51,431 nucleotides of DNA from Vicinamibacterales bacterium (lineage in GTDB: Bacteria > Acidobacteriota > Vicinamibacteria > Vicinamibacterales > UBA8438), in NCBI GenBank assembly GCA_029940535.1, contig JAPYUM010000025.1:1-51431 (forward strand). The letters run 5' to 3'. How positions within the stretch are numbered: position 1 is the first letter of the stretch; the number at the start of each line of letters is the position of its first letter. Made by a program: the position numbers and the translations under genes. The notes below the pieces were generated by a model. The model worked only from the letters and a program-made list of their open reading frames with translations. It ran no database searches and had not been told where the DNA came from. This document shows, piece after piece, positions 32,337 through 40,312 of the stretch.

Positions 32337-33418
32337 TGTGCGAGCTGTTCAACGCGGTCGACAACGAGGCTGGCCGCGTCCGGCCGCGCCAGCGACCGAG
32401 CCGCGGCAGCCATACGGTGACGACGCGCGTCGTCTCGCACGAGCGCGAACACTCGCTCCACCAAGGTCTCACCGGTCAGCTCCTGCTGCAGCAACAGTTC
32501 TGCCGCCCCATCGCGCACCGCCACTTCGGCGTTCACACGCTGGTGACCATCGGCCGCACCGGGCAGCGGCACCAGCACCGCCGGACGCCCGACGGCGGCA
32601 AGCTCGGCCAGCGTGGTCGCGCCCGCCCGGCAGACGACGATGTCGGCATCACCCATCAGTTCGACCATCTCCGGAAAGAACGGCTCGACTCGCGCCACCA
32701 ACCCAGCTTCGTCGTAGGTTCGCCGAACGTCCGCGCAATCCCGTTCGCCGGTCTGATGTGTCACGACGATCCTGTCGGCCTCTGCCGCGAACGCTCGCGC
32801 GGCGCCCAGCATGGCCACATTGATGGCGTGGGCGCCCTGCGAACCTCCGATCACCAGCAGATGCATGCGGGCCCGGGCACTCGGTCTTGGCGTCGCCACG
32901 GCGAAGCCGACTCGCACCGGATTGCCGCTGACAAAGGCCTTCCCGCGGAAATACGCCAGCGCCACATCGTGCGAAACCGCCGCCGCGGTCACGACTCGAG
33001 CCAACAGCCGATTCGTCAGGCCAGGCAACGCGTTCTGCTCGAGTACCAGCGTCGGTGTCCGACGACACGCGGCCATCAGCACGACCGCCCCCGCTGAGTA
33101 CCCGCCCAGGCCGATGACCAAATCCGGCCTCACCCGCGACAGTACGCGCCACGCATCCCAGACGCTCACCGGTAGCACCGCGAGACCGCGAATCAGAGCG
33201 CCGGCCGACTTCCCCTTGAGCCCAGCGCTGCGCACCCGTTCGTGGTCGAAGCCCTCGCGTCCCACCGCCCTCGTTTCCAGGGCCCGTCCGGTACCGGCAA
33301 ACACGACGCGCGCGGTCGGGTGTCGCCGACGAAGTTCCTGCGCCACGGCGATACCAGGGTAGAGATGTCCCCCGGTACCGGCGCCGCACAGGAGGACGGT
33401 GGGTGGTCGATCGGTCAT
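32330..33418 (-). CDS. murG: Lipid II synthase MurG
   Basis: Membrane-associated GT-B glycosyltransferase that transfers GlcNAc to lipid I. 362 residues. N-terminal GAGTGGHLYPGIAVAQEL, then GLGGYSAGAVVLMAA, LEQNALPGLTNRLL, the VIGGSQGAHAINVAM donor-site loop, VVCRAGATTLAELAAVGRPA and the C-terminal LPGAADGHQRVNAE. These are the MurG signatures. It starts 33 bp after ftsW and overlaps the longest murC frame by 7 bp. Confidence 0.97.
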   Translation of the reverse strand: MTDRPPTVLLCGAGTGGHLYPGIAVAQELRRRHPTARVVFAGTGRALETRAVGREGFDHERVRSAGLKGKSAGALIRGLAVLPVSVWDAWRVLSRVRPDLVIGLGGYSAGAVVLMAACRRTPTLVLEQNALPGLTNRLLARVVTAAAVSHDVALAYFRGKAFVSGNPVRVGFAVATPRPSARARMHLLVIGGSQGAHAINVAMLGAARAFAAEADRIVVTHQTGERDCADVRRTYDEAGLVARVEPFFPEMVELMGDADIVVCRAGATTLAELAAVGRPAVLVPLPGAADGHQRVNAEVAVRDGAAELLLQQELTGETLVERVFALVRDDARRHRMAAAARSLARPDAASLVVDRVEQLAQW

Positions 33419-33451
33419 GTGGCTCGCCGACGTGATTGCATCGGTTCACAT

Positions 33452-34555
33452 TCATACGTCCGCCGACGCGTGCTCTGACACGTTTAGGAGAATGCCCATC
33501 CCGAGCAGACTGATCAGCAGTGAGGACCCTCCGTTACTGACAAGCGGCAGTGGAATCCCTTTGGTTGGCATCATCCCCAGCACGACGCTGATGTTTACGA
33601 ATGCCTGAAAGGCCACCATCATGGTGAAACCCAACGCTAGGAAAGACCCGAACCGATCGGGTGCCGCCGCGGTCACCCGCAAGCCACGCCACACGATGAC
33701 CCCGAAGCACGCGAGGACGGCGGACGCACCGAGCAGTCCCGTCTCCTCGGCGATGACGGCGTAGATAAAATCGGTGTGTGGAGCCGGCAAGTAGAACAAC
33801 TTCTGCACACCGGCCATCAACCCTTGACCGAACAAGCCGCCGGTACCAACGGCAATCTGTGACTGAATGAGCTGAAAACCGTCCCCCAGCGGGTCCGCGT
33901 AGGGGTCGAGAAACGCAAAGAGTCGCCGACGCCGGTACTCCTCGCTGGCCAGAATCACGAACAAGAGCGGCGCCATTACCAGCGCCGACACAATCAGATA
34001 GCGATAGTGGAGGCCGGCGGCGAACACCATGACACCGACGATGGTGAGGACCGTGAACGCCGTCCCAAAGTCCGGCTCCAATACGATGAGGCCGCAGATC
34101 ACGCCAGTGACCAGGACGATCGGCCCCAGCGCGTAGGTCACGCGACCGATGGAGTCCATTCGACGCTCGAGCAGTGACGCGGTAAAGATAATCACGGCGA
34201 CCTTGGCCAGCTCTGAGGGCTGCACACCAATACCTCCAAGCGAGAACCACCGTCGGCTGCCGTTGACGACTGGAAAAAAGAAGACCAGCACGAGGGCGAC
34301 CGTGCAAACACCCAGCGCCGTCCCGATCACCATCGGCTGTTTCCAGATGCGGTAGTCGATCCGCATGGCTACGCTCAGCACGCAGAGTCCGATCGCGACC
34401 CACGTGACCTGTTTGAACAAGAAGAAGTACGGCGGCTGCTGATACCTGTCCACGGCCAAGAATGCCGAGGCGCTATACACCATCACGACGCTGATACACA
34501 CCAGGAGGAGTGTGGCCAGAAACAAGAGCCTGTCTGACTTCAGCGTTCTGGCCAT
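33452..34555 (-). CDS. ftsW: SEDS peptidoglycan glycosyltransferase FtsW
   Basis: Polytopic septal glycan polymerase that works with FtsI. 367 residues from the ATG at 34555 (MARTLKSDRLLFLATLLLVC). About ten hydrophobic segments are visible, along with the SEDS stretches MVYSASA, GSRRWFSLGGIGVQPSELAK, LEPDFGTAF, the LDPYADPLGDGFQLIQSQIA loop, GTGGLFGQGLMAG, LPAPHTDFIYAVIAEETGLL and the C-terminal GIPLPLVSNGGSSLL. An upstream in-frame start at 34672 was rejected as it adds polar Arg-rich sequence. The 352-bp gap upstream to murD is the largest in the cluster and contains an inverted-repeat element. Confidence 0.96.
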   Translation of the reverse strand: MARTLKSDRLLFLATLLLVCISVVMVYSASAFLAVDRYQQPPYFFLFKQVTWVAIGLCVLSVAMRIDYRIWKQPMVIGTALGVCTVALVLVFFFPVVNGSRRWFSLGGIGVQPSELAKVAVIIFTASLLERRMDSIGRVTYALGPIVLVTGVICGLIVLEPDFGTAFTVLTIVGVMVFAAGLHYRYLIVSALVMAPLLFVILASEEYRRRRLFAFLDPYADPLGDGFQLIQSQIAVGTGGLFGQGLMAGVQKLFYLPAPHTDFIYAVIAEETGLLGASAVLACFGVIVWRGLRVTAAAPDRFGSFLALGFTMMVAFQAFVNISVVLGMMPTKGIPLPLVSNGGSSLLISLLGMGILLNVSEHASADV

Positions 34556-34698
34556 ACTCGAAAACCTGCGGCACCCACACGTGCGGTCGCGCTCGCGCGC
34601 GACCTGGAAACCCGACGTCGACCGACCGGGCCGACGCGACACTAAAGGTCGGGCCGCGTCGACCCGACACACTGGTTGCGACCCGATTCGGACCAGGC

Positions 34699-34828
34699 GC
34701 GTGAGCAGTCAGCAGTCATCAGCCAGGCGCGGGGTGAAGACATCAACCTCGCAGACCAGTCAGCCTGCGTTCCCAGCGGCCGACTCTTCACCGCCGCCAC
34801 CCAACTGATGACTGCTCACTGCTCACGC
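34699..34828. mobile_element. 130-bp MITE-like element with 24-bp terminal inverted repeats
   Basis: Left end GCGTGAGCAGTCAGCAGTCA followed by TCAG (34699-34722); right end is its inverted copy with one mismatch (34805-34828). The 82-bp interior has no ORF. It lies between murD and ftsW in an otherwise tightly packed cluster, which looks like an insertion. No second copy and no obvious target duplication were seen in the window. The rest of the gap (34556-34698, 34829-34907) shows only a short palindrome GTCCTGCAGGAC at 34831. Confidence 0.7.
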
Positions 34829-34907
34829 GTGTCCTGCAGGACCCGTGCGACGCACCATGGCCATTCCGGGTGTCCGGGCCCTCCCCGCCTCTGACGCCCA
34901 GAAGTGG

Positions 34908-36290
34908 TCAGCTCGTTCGCGCGCGCTTCCTCACGTCCTCCCGCAGACGACCAACCGCCTGCTTGAACAACCTGCCGCGTTCGGCATAATCCTCGAACAT
35001 ATCCAGGCTGGCGCACGCGGGCGCCAGCAAGACCGTGCCGCCGTGGGACGCAAGCCCGTAGGCCACAGACACCGCATCTCCGAGCGACTCAACCTCGACG
35101 ACCCGCACCACGGCGCCGTAGGCATCCAGAATTCGGTCACGCGCTTCGCCGAGCACGACCACAGCATCGGCCCGCGACGCGAGCAGCGGCGCCAACGCGC
35201 CCAGGTCTCCCCCCTTGAATCGCCCACCCATGATGACGACGAGCTGGCGCCCGCAGCTTTCCAACGCTCGTCTGGCCGCCTCGACGTTGGTGGCCTTGGA
35301 GTCGTTGATAAAGCGCACGCCGGCCACCTCGCCTACGGGCTCGAGCGCATGTTCGAGCCCGGGAAAACGGTCCACGGCCGCGGTCATCGCTCCGGCCGAG
35401 ACGCCGATCCGGTGAGCGACGGCGGTCGCCGCGACGACGTCGCTGAGCAGATGGTCCCCGAACAGGTGCACCGCCGAGAGCGGCACCAGCGGCTCGGCGC
35501 CGGTCGGGGTCCGGCGTACGATGACGTCGCCGTCCACGACGACCCCATCCTCGAGCGGGGCCGTGACCGCGTACGCCACACGCGCCGCACGGCTCCGGCG
35601 AGTCAGACTCAACACTGCCGGGTCGTCGGCGTTCACCACCAGCGTGTCCGACGGTCCCTGATTGGCGAAAATTCGAGCCTTGGCCGCCGCATATGCTTCC
35701 GGCCGGTCGTGGCGATCGAGATGGTCGGCGTGCAGATTCAAGAACACCGAAATCCAGGGTCGGAATGTCGTGGTGAGCTCGAGCTGAAAACTGGAGACCT
35801 CGACCACATGAATCGCTTCCGGTGTCGAGTGTTCGACCTGCGTGCTCAGCGCCGTGCCGACATTGCCGCCGACCAACGCCGACAGCCCCCCTGCCTCCAG
35901 CATCCGCCCAAGCAGCACCGTCGTTGTCGACTTGCCCTTCGTGCCGGTGACCGCCACGACCCGGCCGCGCAGCCATCGCGACGCCAGCTCGATCTCACTG
36001 ATGACGGGCGCGCCGTGATTCCGAGCCACATCCAGCACCGCCAGCGTCGGGGGGACGCCGGGACTGAGCACGACGAGGTCAGCGCGCGACATCGTTTCCG
36101 GGTCGTGGCGACCCAGTTCCAGTTCGATGCCGTCGTCCGTGAGGCGCCGGACCTCGGCGGCAACTTCGCGGCGTTGTTCTGTCAGCGTGACGTGCGCCCC
36201 GCGGCCGGCCAGCAGCCGCGCAGCGCCGACGCCACTGCGAGCGGCACCCACCACTACGACATTCGCCCCACGCACGGAAAATTCGATCAT
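34908..36290 (-). CDS. murD: UDP-MurNAc-L-alanine--D-glutamate ligase MurD
   Basis: Adds D-Glu to UDP-MurNAc-Ala. 460 residues from the ATG at 36290, which overlaps the mraY stop as ATGA and gives MIEFSVRGANVVVVGAARSG. ATP loop VVAVTGTKGKSTTTVLLG, then VGGNVGTAL, EVSSFQLE, LHADHLDRH, VNADDP, FINDSKATN and GGRFKGGD. All are typical. The longer frame to 36374 lies inside mraY and was rejected. Followed by a gap with a MITE-like element before ftsW. Confidence 0.96.
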   Translation of the reverse strand: MIEFSVRGANVVVVGAARSGVGAARLLAGRGAHVTLTEQRREVAAEVRRLTDDGIELELGRHDPETMSRADLVVLSPGVPPTLAVLDVARNHGAPVISEIELASRWLRGRVVAVTGTKGKSTTTVLLGRMLEAGGLSALVGGNVGTALSTQVEHSTPEAIHVVEVSSFQLELTTTFRPWISVFLNLHADHLDRHDRPEAYAAAKARIFANQGPSDTLVVNADDPAVLSLTRRSRAARVAYAVTAPLEDGVVVDGDVIVRRTPTGAEPLVPLSAVHLFGDHLLSDVVAATAVAHRIGVSAGAMTAAVDRFPGLEHALEPVGEVAGVRFINDSKATNVEAARRALESCGRQLVVIMGGRFKGGDLGALAPLLASRADAVVVLGEARDRILDAYGAVVRVVEVESLGDAVSVAYGLASHGGTVLLAPACASLDMFEDYAERGRLFKQAVGRLREDVRKRARTS

Positions 36291-37363
36291 CGCAGCTTCA
36301 AGGTCGCGAGACTGAAACAGGCAAACACCACCGCCAGGATGACAAACCGACTGATGATCTTGGGCTCGCTCCACCCGATCAGCTCACAGTGGTGATGGAG
36401 TGGCGCCATCCGAAACACACGTTGTCCGGTGAGCTTGAACGATGCGACCTGGATGACCACGGAGAGGAGCTCGATGGCGAACACGGCGCCGACGATCGGC
36501 AACAGGAGCTCCTGCTTGATCAGGAGCGCCACCGTGCCGAGTGCGCCGCCCAACGCCAACGACCCGACATCCCCCATGAACAGCTCGGCGGGATACGAGT
36601 TGTACCAGAGGAAGCCGAGCCCGGCGCCGACAAGGGCGCCGCAGAAGATGGTCAACTCGGCCGCCGGCGCTACATGGGCCAGCAGCAGGTAGTCCGCGAA
36701 GATCGCGTGTCCGGTGACGTAGGCCAGCGCCGTGAGGGCGCCAGCGGCGACCGTGAAGATGCTGATCGCGAGCCCGTCGAGCCCATCGGTGAGATTGACC
36801 GCGTTCGAGGACGCAGCCAGCAGGAGCACCGCGAAGGGGACATACAGCCACCCCAGATTCGGGGTGAGCCACTTCAAGATGGGGAAGAACAGCTCCGTGC
36901 TGTACAGCCCTTGTCCGTTCAACCACAACAGCGCGAGACCAACCGACACGCCGACGACACCCTGCCCGACCAGCTTGTAACGCGGCCGCAACCCGTGGTG
37001 GTTCTTGCGCCCGATCTTCAGGTAGTCATCCAGAAACCCCACGAACCCGAACGCGGCGGTCGACAACATGGCCACCCAGACGTAGGTGTTGGTCAGGTCG
37101 CCCCACAAGAGCGTCGGCACGAGCGCCGCGGCCAGGATGAGCAGCCCGCCCATCGTCGGCGTACCCGCCTTCAACTGGTGGGTCTCAGAGAGCTCGTCTC
37201 GCACCACTTGTCCGATCTGAAACTCGCGCAGTGTGCGGATCATCCAGGGTCCCATCAGCAGGCTGATCAGGAACGCGGTCGACCCCGCGGCTGCTGTCCT
37301 GAACGTGATGTACTGAACGACGTTGATCGGCGGGTACAACAGGTGGAAGAGCATCAGGTCCAC
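36287..37363 (-). CDS. mraY: Phospho-MurNAc-pentapeptide transferase MraY
   Basis: Polytopic enzyme that forms lipid I from UDP-MurNAc-pentapeptide and undecaprenyl phosphate. 358 residues with about ten membrane segments. Diagnostic stretches: HQLKAGTPTMGGLLI, GFLDDYLKIGRKNHHGL (catalytic Asp pair), AVNLTDGLDGLAI, AELFMGDVGSLALGGALG and FRMAPLHHHCELIGWSEPKI. The start overlaps the murF stop by 10 bp and its stop overlaps the murD start. Confidence 0.97.
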   Translation of the reverse strand: MDLMLFHLLYPPINVVQYITFRTAAAGSTAFLISLLMGPWMIRTLREFQIGQVVRDELSETHQLKAGTPTMGGLLILAAALVPTLLWGDLTNTYVWVAMLSTAAFGFVGFLDDYLKIGRKNHHGLRPRYKLVGQGVVGVSVGLALLWLNGQGLYSTELFFPILKWLTPNLGWLYVPFAVLLLAASSNAVNLTDGLDGLAISIFTVAAGALTALAYVTGHAIFADYLLLAHVAPAAELTIFCGALVGAGLGFLWYNSYPAELFMGDVGSLALGGALGTVALLIKQELLLPIVGAVFAIELLSVVIQVASFKLTGQRVFRMAPLHHHCELIGWSEPKIISRFVILAVVFACFSLATLKLR

Positions 37364-38754
37364 TCCTCCACGAGTCTGGCCACGACCGTTTCGGTCCGTA
37401 CGCCGCGTGACCCCTTGACCAGCACCAGATCCCCTTCCCGCACCAAGGGGCCTAACCGAGTCGCCGCGCTCTCGCTATCCTCACAGTGCAGCACGTCCGC
37501 CGAGCCGAGGCCCGCCTCGATGGCGGCCTGTCCGAGCGCGCGCGCCGGCTCGCCGCCGACCGTCACGAGCAGCCCCACACCCGCGGACGCGACCGCGCGT
37601 CCGGTCTCCACATGCAACGGGGTGGCTCGACGGCCCAACTCCAACATCTCTCCCAACACCGCAACCCGACGTCCCTCCCGCCGGTCGCGCGCGAGTGTCA
37701 GCACCGCGGCGTTCACCGCCGTCGGATTGGCGTTGTACGAGTCGTCGACGACGACCACGCCGTTCGATAACCGATGAATCTGCCCTCGCCCGGGTGGCGC
37801 CGCAACCATGGCCACTCGCTCAGCCGCCACCGCCACCGGGACCTGCAACTGAATGGCCACGGTCATCGCGGCCAACACGTTGGCCAGGTTGCCTCGTCCG
37901 AGGAGCGGTGTCGTGACCCGCGCCGGGCCGACCGGTGTCTGCACCAACGCCCGGGTGCCATCGAGTCCGCGCTCCTCGACTTCGGTTGCGGTGACGTCCG
38001 CGTCCCCGCCAACCCCGAACGTGGCCACACGCGCCGGCACACCGGCGAGGCGAGCCATCACCCGCGCGTCATCGGCGTTCGCCACCACGACCGTCTCGGC
38101 CGTGGCTCCGTCGAGGATCTCCGCCTTGGCGTCCGCGATGGCTTCGATCGAGGGGAAGAACGCCGAATGCACCTCCGCCACATTCGTCCAGACCCGCAAC
38201 TCCGGCTCGGCCAGCGTTATCAGGCGACTGATTTCTCCGGGCGCGTTCATCCCGAGTTCCACGACCGCAATCTCTGGCCGGTCCCGCAACTCAAGCAGTG
38301 AGAGCGGAAGACCGATCTGGTTGTTCAAATTGCCACGACTCCGAAACACTTTGTAGCTCGACGTCAGGGCGGCCGCCGTCAGTTCTTTGGTCGTCGTCTT
38401 CCCCGCACTGCCGGTGATGGCGACGACCGTGGCACCCGACGCCCGACGGACATAGCGGCTCGCCATCTGAAGCGCGCGTAGCGTGTCCTCCACCACCAGC
38501 CCCACGGCAGGAGACGGTCCCAGCGCAGTCTCGTCGCTCACGAGCGCGCCCAGCGCTCCACGCGCGAGGGCGTCGGCGACGAAGGTGTGCCCATCGAACC
38601 GATCGCCCCGAATGGCGACGAACAAGTCGCCCGCGTTGAGCGACCGCGAATCGATCGACAGCCCCCGGACCACGATCGAGGGCTCACCCGCGCACAGCCG
38701 GCCGTCGACCGCACGTGCGAGGTTGCCAAGCGTGAGGGGGAGTCGTTCGTCCAT
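37354..38754 (-). CDS. murF: UDP-MurNAc-tripeptide--D-Ala-D-Ala ligase MurF
   Basis: Adds D-Ala-D-Ala to the UDP-MurNAc tripeptide. 466 residues from the ATG at 38754 (MDERLPLTLGNLARAVDGRL). An in-frame ATG at 38883 lies inside murE and was rejected. N-terminal RGLSIDSRSLNAGDLFVAIR, ATP loop VVAITGSAGKTTTKEL, SRGNLNNQIGLPLSLL, ELGMNAPGEI, DDSYNANPTAV and VAVLGEMLELG are all present. 46 bp lie between murE and this start. The supply of D-Ala-D-Ala must come from a ddl gene elsewhere. Confidence 0.95.
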   Translation of the reverse strand: MDERLPLTLGNLARAVDGRLCAGEPSIVVRGLSIDSRSLNAGDLFVAIRGDRFDGHTFVADALARGALGALVSDETALGPSPAVGLVVEDTLRALQMASRYVRRASGATVVAITGSAGKTTTKELTAAALTSSYKVFRSRGNLNNQIGLPLSLLELRDRPEIAVVELGMNAPGEISRLITLAEPELRVWTNVAEVHSAFFPSIEAIADAKAEILDGATAETVVVANADDARVMARLAGVPARVATFGVGGDADVTATEVEERGLDGTRALVQTPVGPARVTTPLLGRGNLANVLAAMTVAIQLQVPVAVAAERVAMVAAPPGRGQIHRLSNGVVVVDDSYNANPTAVNAAVLTLARDRREGRRVAVLGEMLELGRRATPLHVETGRAVASAGVGLLVTVGGEPARALGQAAIEAGLGSADVLHCEDSESAATRLGPLVREGDLVLVKGSRGVRTETVVARLVEEWT

Positions 38755-38800
38755 GTCCCAATGCCCGTGCCAGTCTCCTCCGTCGGCTCCACCGTCCGGA

Positions 38801-40312
38801 TCAGGCCCACCCGATACCGGCTCGTCTTCGACCAAGCGCCTCACGCACCACTCGCCGGTCGTCGAACGGCCGACGCTCGTCACCGATCAGCTGGTGGCTC
38901 TCGTGCCCCTTGCCCGCGATGACGACGGCGTCACCCGGCTCGGCCTCCCGCACCGCGAATTCGATCGCCGCGGCTCGGTCCGCGATGCCCCGGTGACGGA
39001 GCTGGCCAGCGTCCGCGGGGGACTCCATTCCGAGTCGAATCTCCGCGATGATGTCGTCCGGGTCCTCGGACCGCGGGTTGTCCGAAGTCACCACCACCAG
39101 GTCGCTGAGTCTGGCCGCGACGGCACCCATCAGTGGTCGCTTGGCGGCGTCCCGATCGCCGCCGCATCCGAAGACGCTGATGACGCGGTGAGGACTCAGG
39201 GCGCGAACGGCCGTCAGCACCGCTCGGAGCGCATCGTCGGTGTGGGCAAAATCGACGATGGCGATCACGTCGTCATCCGGGGTGGAGACAACCTCGAATC
39301 GTCCAGGCACCCCGTCCAACCCGGCGACCCCCTGCTCGATCGCCGGGAACGGTACGTCCAGAGCCACCGCCGCCGCCACCGCCGCGAGGATGTTGTAGAC
39401 GTTGAGTCTCCCCGGCAGACCGGACCGAATCCGGAGACGACCGCGAGGCGTGCCCACGTCCATGGACGACCCGGACAGCGTCATCTCGAGGTGCTCGGGC
39501 GTCACGTCCGCGGCCGCGTCAATCGCATAGGTCATCAGGTGATCGACCGTGCCCGCCAGCTCGACACCATAGGGATCATCGAGGTTCACGATGGCCGGCG
39601 CACCCGGCCGCCGCATGTCGAACAGCCGCCGTTTTGTGGCGAAGTAGTCCTGCATGTCAGGGTGGTAGTCGAGATGGTCCCGCGTCAGATTCGAGAACAC
39701 CGCGGCGGCGAATTGGACCTGGTCCACACGTCGCATGGAAAGCGCGTGCGACGACACCTCGATGGCACACGTGGTTCGCCCGTTGTCGACCATCTCGCGC
39801 AACAGTGCCTGTATCGCCGGCGCCTCCGGCGTCGTGTGCTCGGCCACTTCCTCTCGGCGTCCGGTGTGGTACCCAACCGACCCAATCCGGCCGCACGGCC
39901 ACCCAGCCGCATCGAAGATGGCCGAGAGCAAGTAGGTCGTGGTCGTCTTCCCGTTGGTCCCGGTGACCCCCACCACGGTGAGGTCCCCGCTCGGGTCGCC
40001 GTAGAACGCGGAGGCCAGCTCGGCCAGCGCCACCCGGGCATCTAGCACCCTCAGCCACGGTACGCGCGCGTCATCCGGACGCATCGACGCGGCGACGACG
40101 AGTACCGCTCCCCGGGTGGCGGCATCCGGGGCAAAACGGGCACCATCGAACCGCTGTCCCCTCACCGCCACGAAAATTGTCCCGCGGGCGACATCTCTCG
40201 AGTCATGCGCGATGGCGGTCACCAGCTGGTCCCGCACGGCAGGGACCGTCACCGGCGTCTCTGGCGCTGGCGCGACGCCGGACAGACGCGGCAACAGGTC
40301 GCCGACGGTCAT
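38801..40312 (-). CDS. murE: UDP-MurNAc-L-Ala-D-Glu--diaminopimelate ligase MurE
   Basis: Adds the third stem amino acid. 503 residues. The N-domain contains IAHDSRDVARGTIFVAVRG, the ATP loop VVGVTGTNGKTTTTYLL, and EVSSHALSMRRV. The specificity loop reads DNPRSEDPDDIIAEI; the DNPR motif is the known marker of meso-diaminopimelate specificity. FGCGGDRDAAKRP and VIAGKGHESHQ are also present. The ATG at 40312 overlaps the ftsI stop as ATGA. Confidence 0.96.
   Translation of the reverse strand: MTVGDLLPRLSGVAPAPETPVTVPAVRDQLVTAIAHDSRDVARGTIFVAVRGQRFDGARFAPDAATRGAVLVVAASMRPDDARVPWLRVLDARVALAELASAFYGDPSGDLTVVGVTGTNGKTTTTYLLSAIFDAAGWPCGRIGSVGYHTGRREEVAEHTTPEAPAIQALLREMVDNGRTTCAIEVSSHALSMRRVDQVQFAAAVFSNLTRDHLDYHPDMQDYFATKRRLFDMRRPGAPAIVNLDDPYGVELAGTVDHLMTYAIDAAADVTPEHLEMTLSGSSMDVGTPRGRLRIRSGLPGRLNVYNILAAVAAAVALDVPFPAIEQGVAGLDGVPGRFEVVSTPDDDVIAIVDFAHTDDALRAVLTAVRALSPHRVISVFGCGGDRDAAKRPLMGAVAARLSDLVVVTSDNPRSEDPDDIIAEIRLGMESPADAGQLRHRGIADRAAAIEFAVREAEPGDAVVIAGKGHESHQLIGDERRPFDDRRVVREALGRRRAGIGWA

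Noticed and set aside
36389-37777. Long plus-strand frame antisense to mraY/murF
   Set aside because: Very rich in Gln, Arg and Glu with no domain-like pattern; mraY and murF are clear on the other strand.
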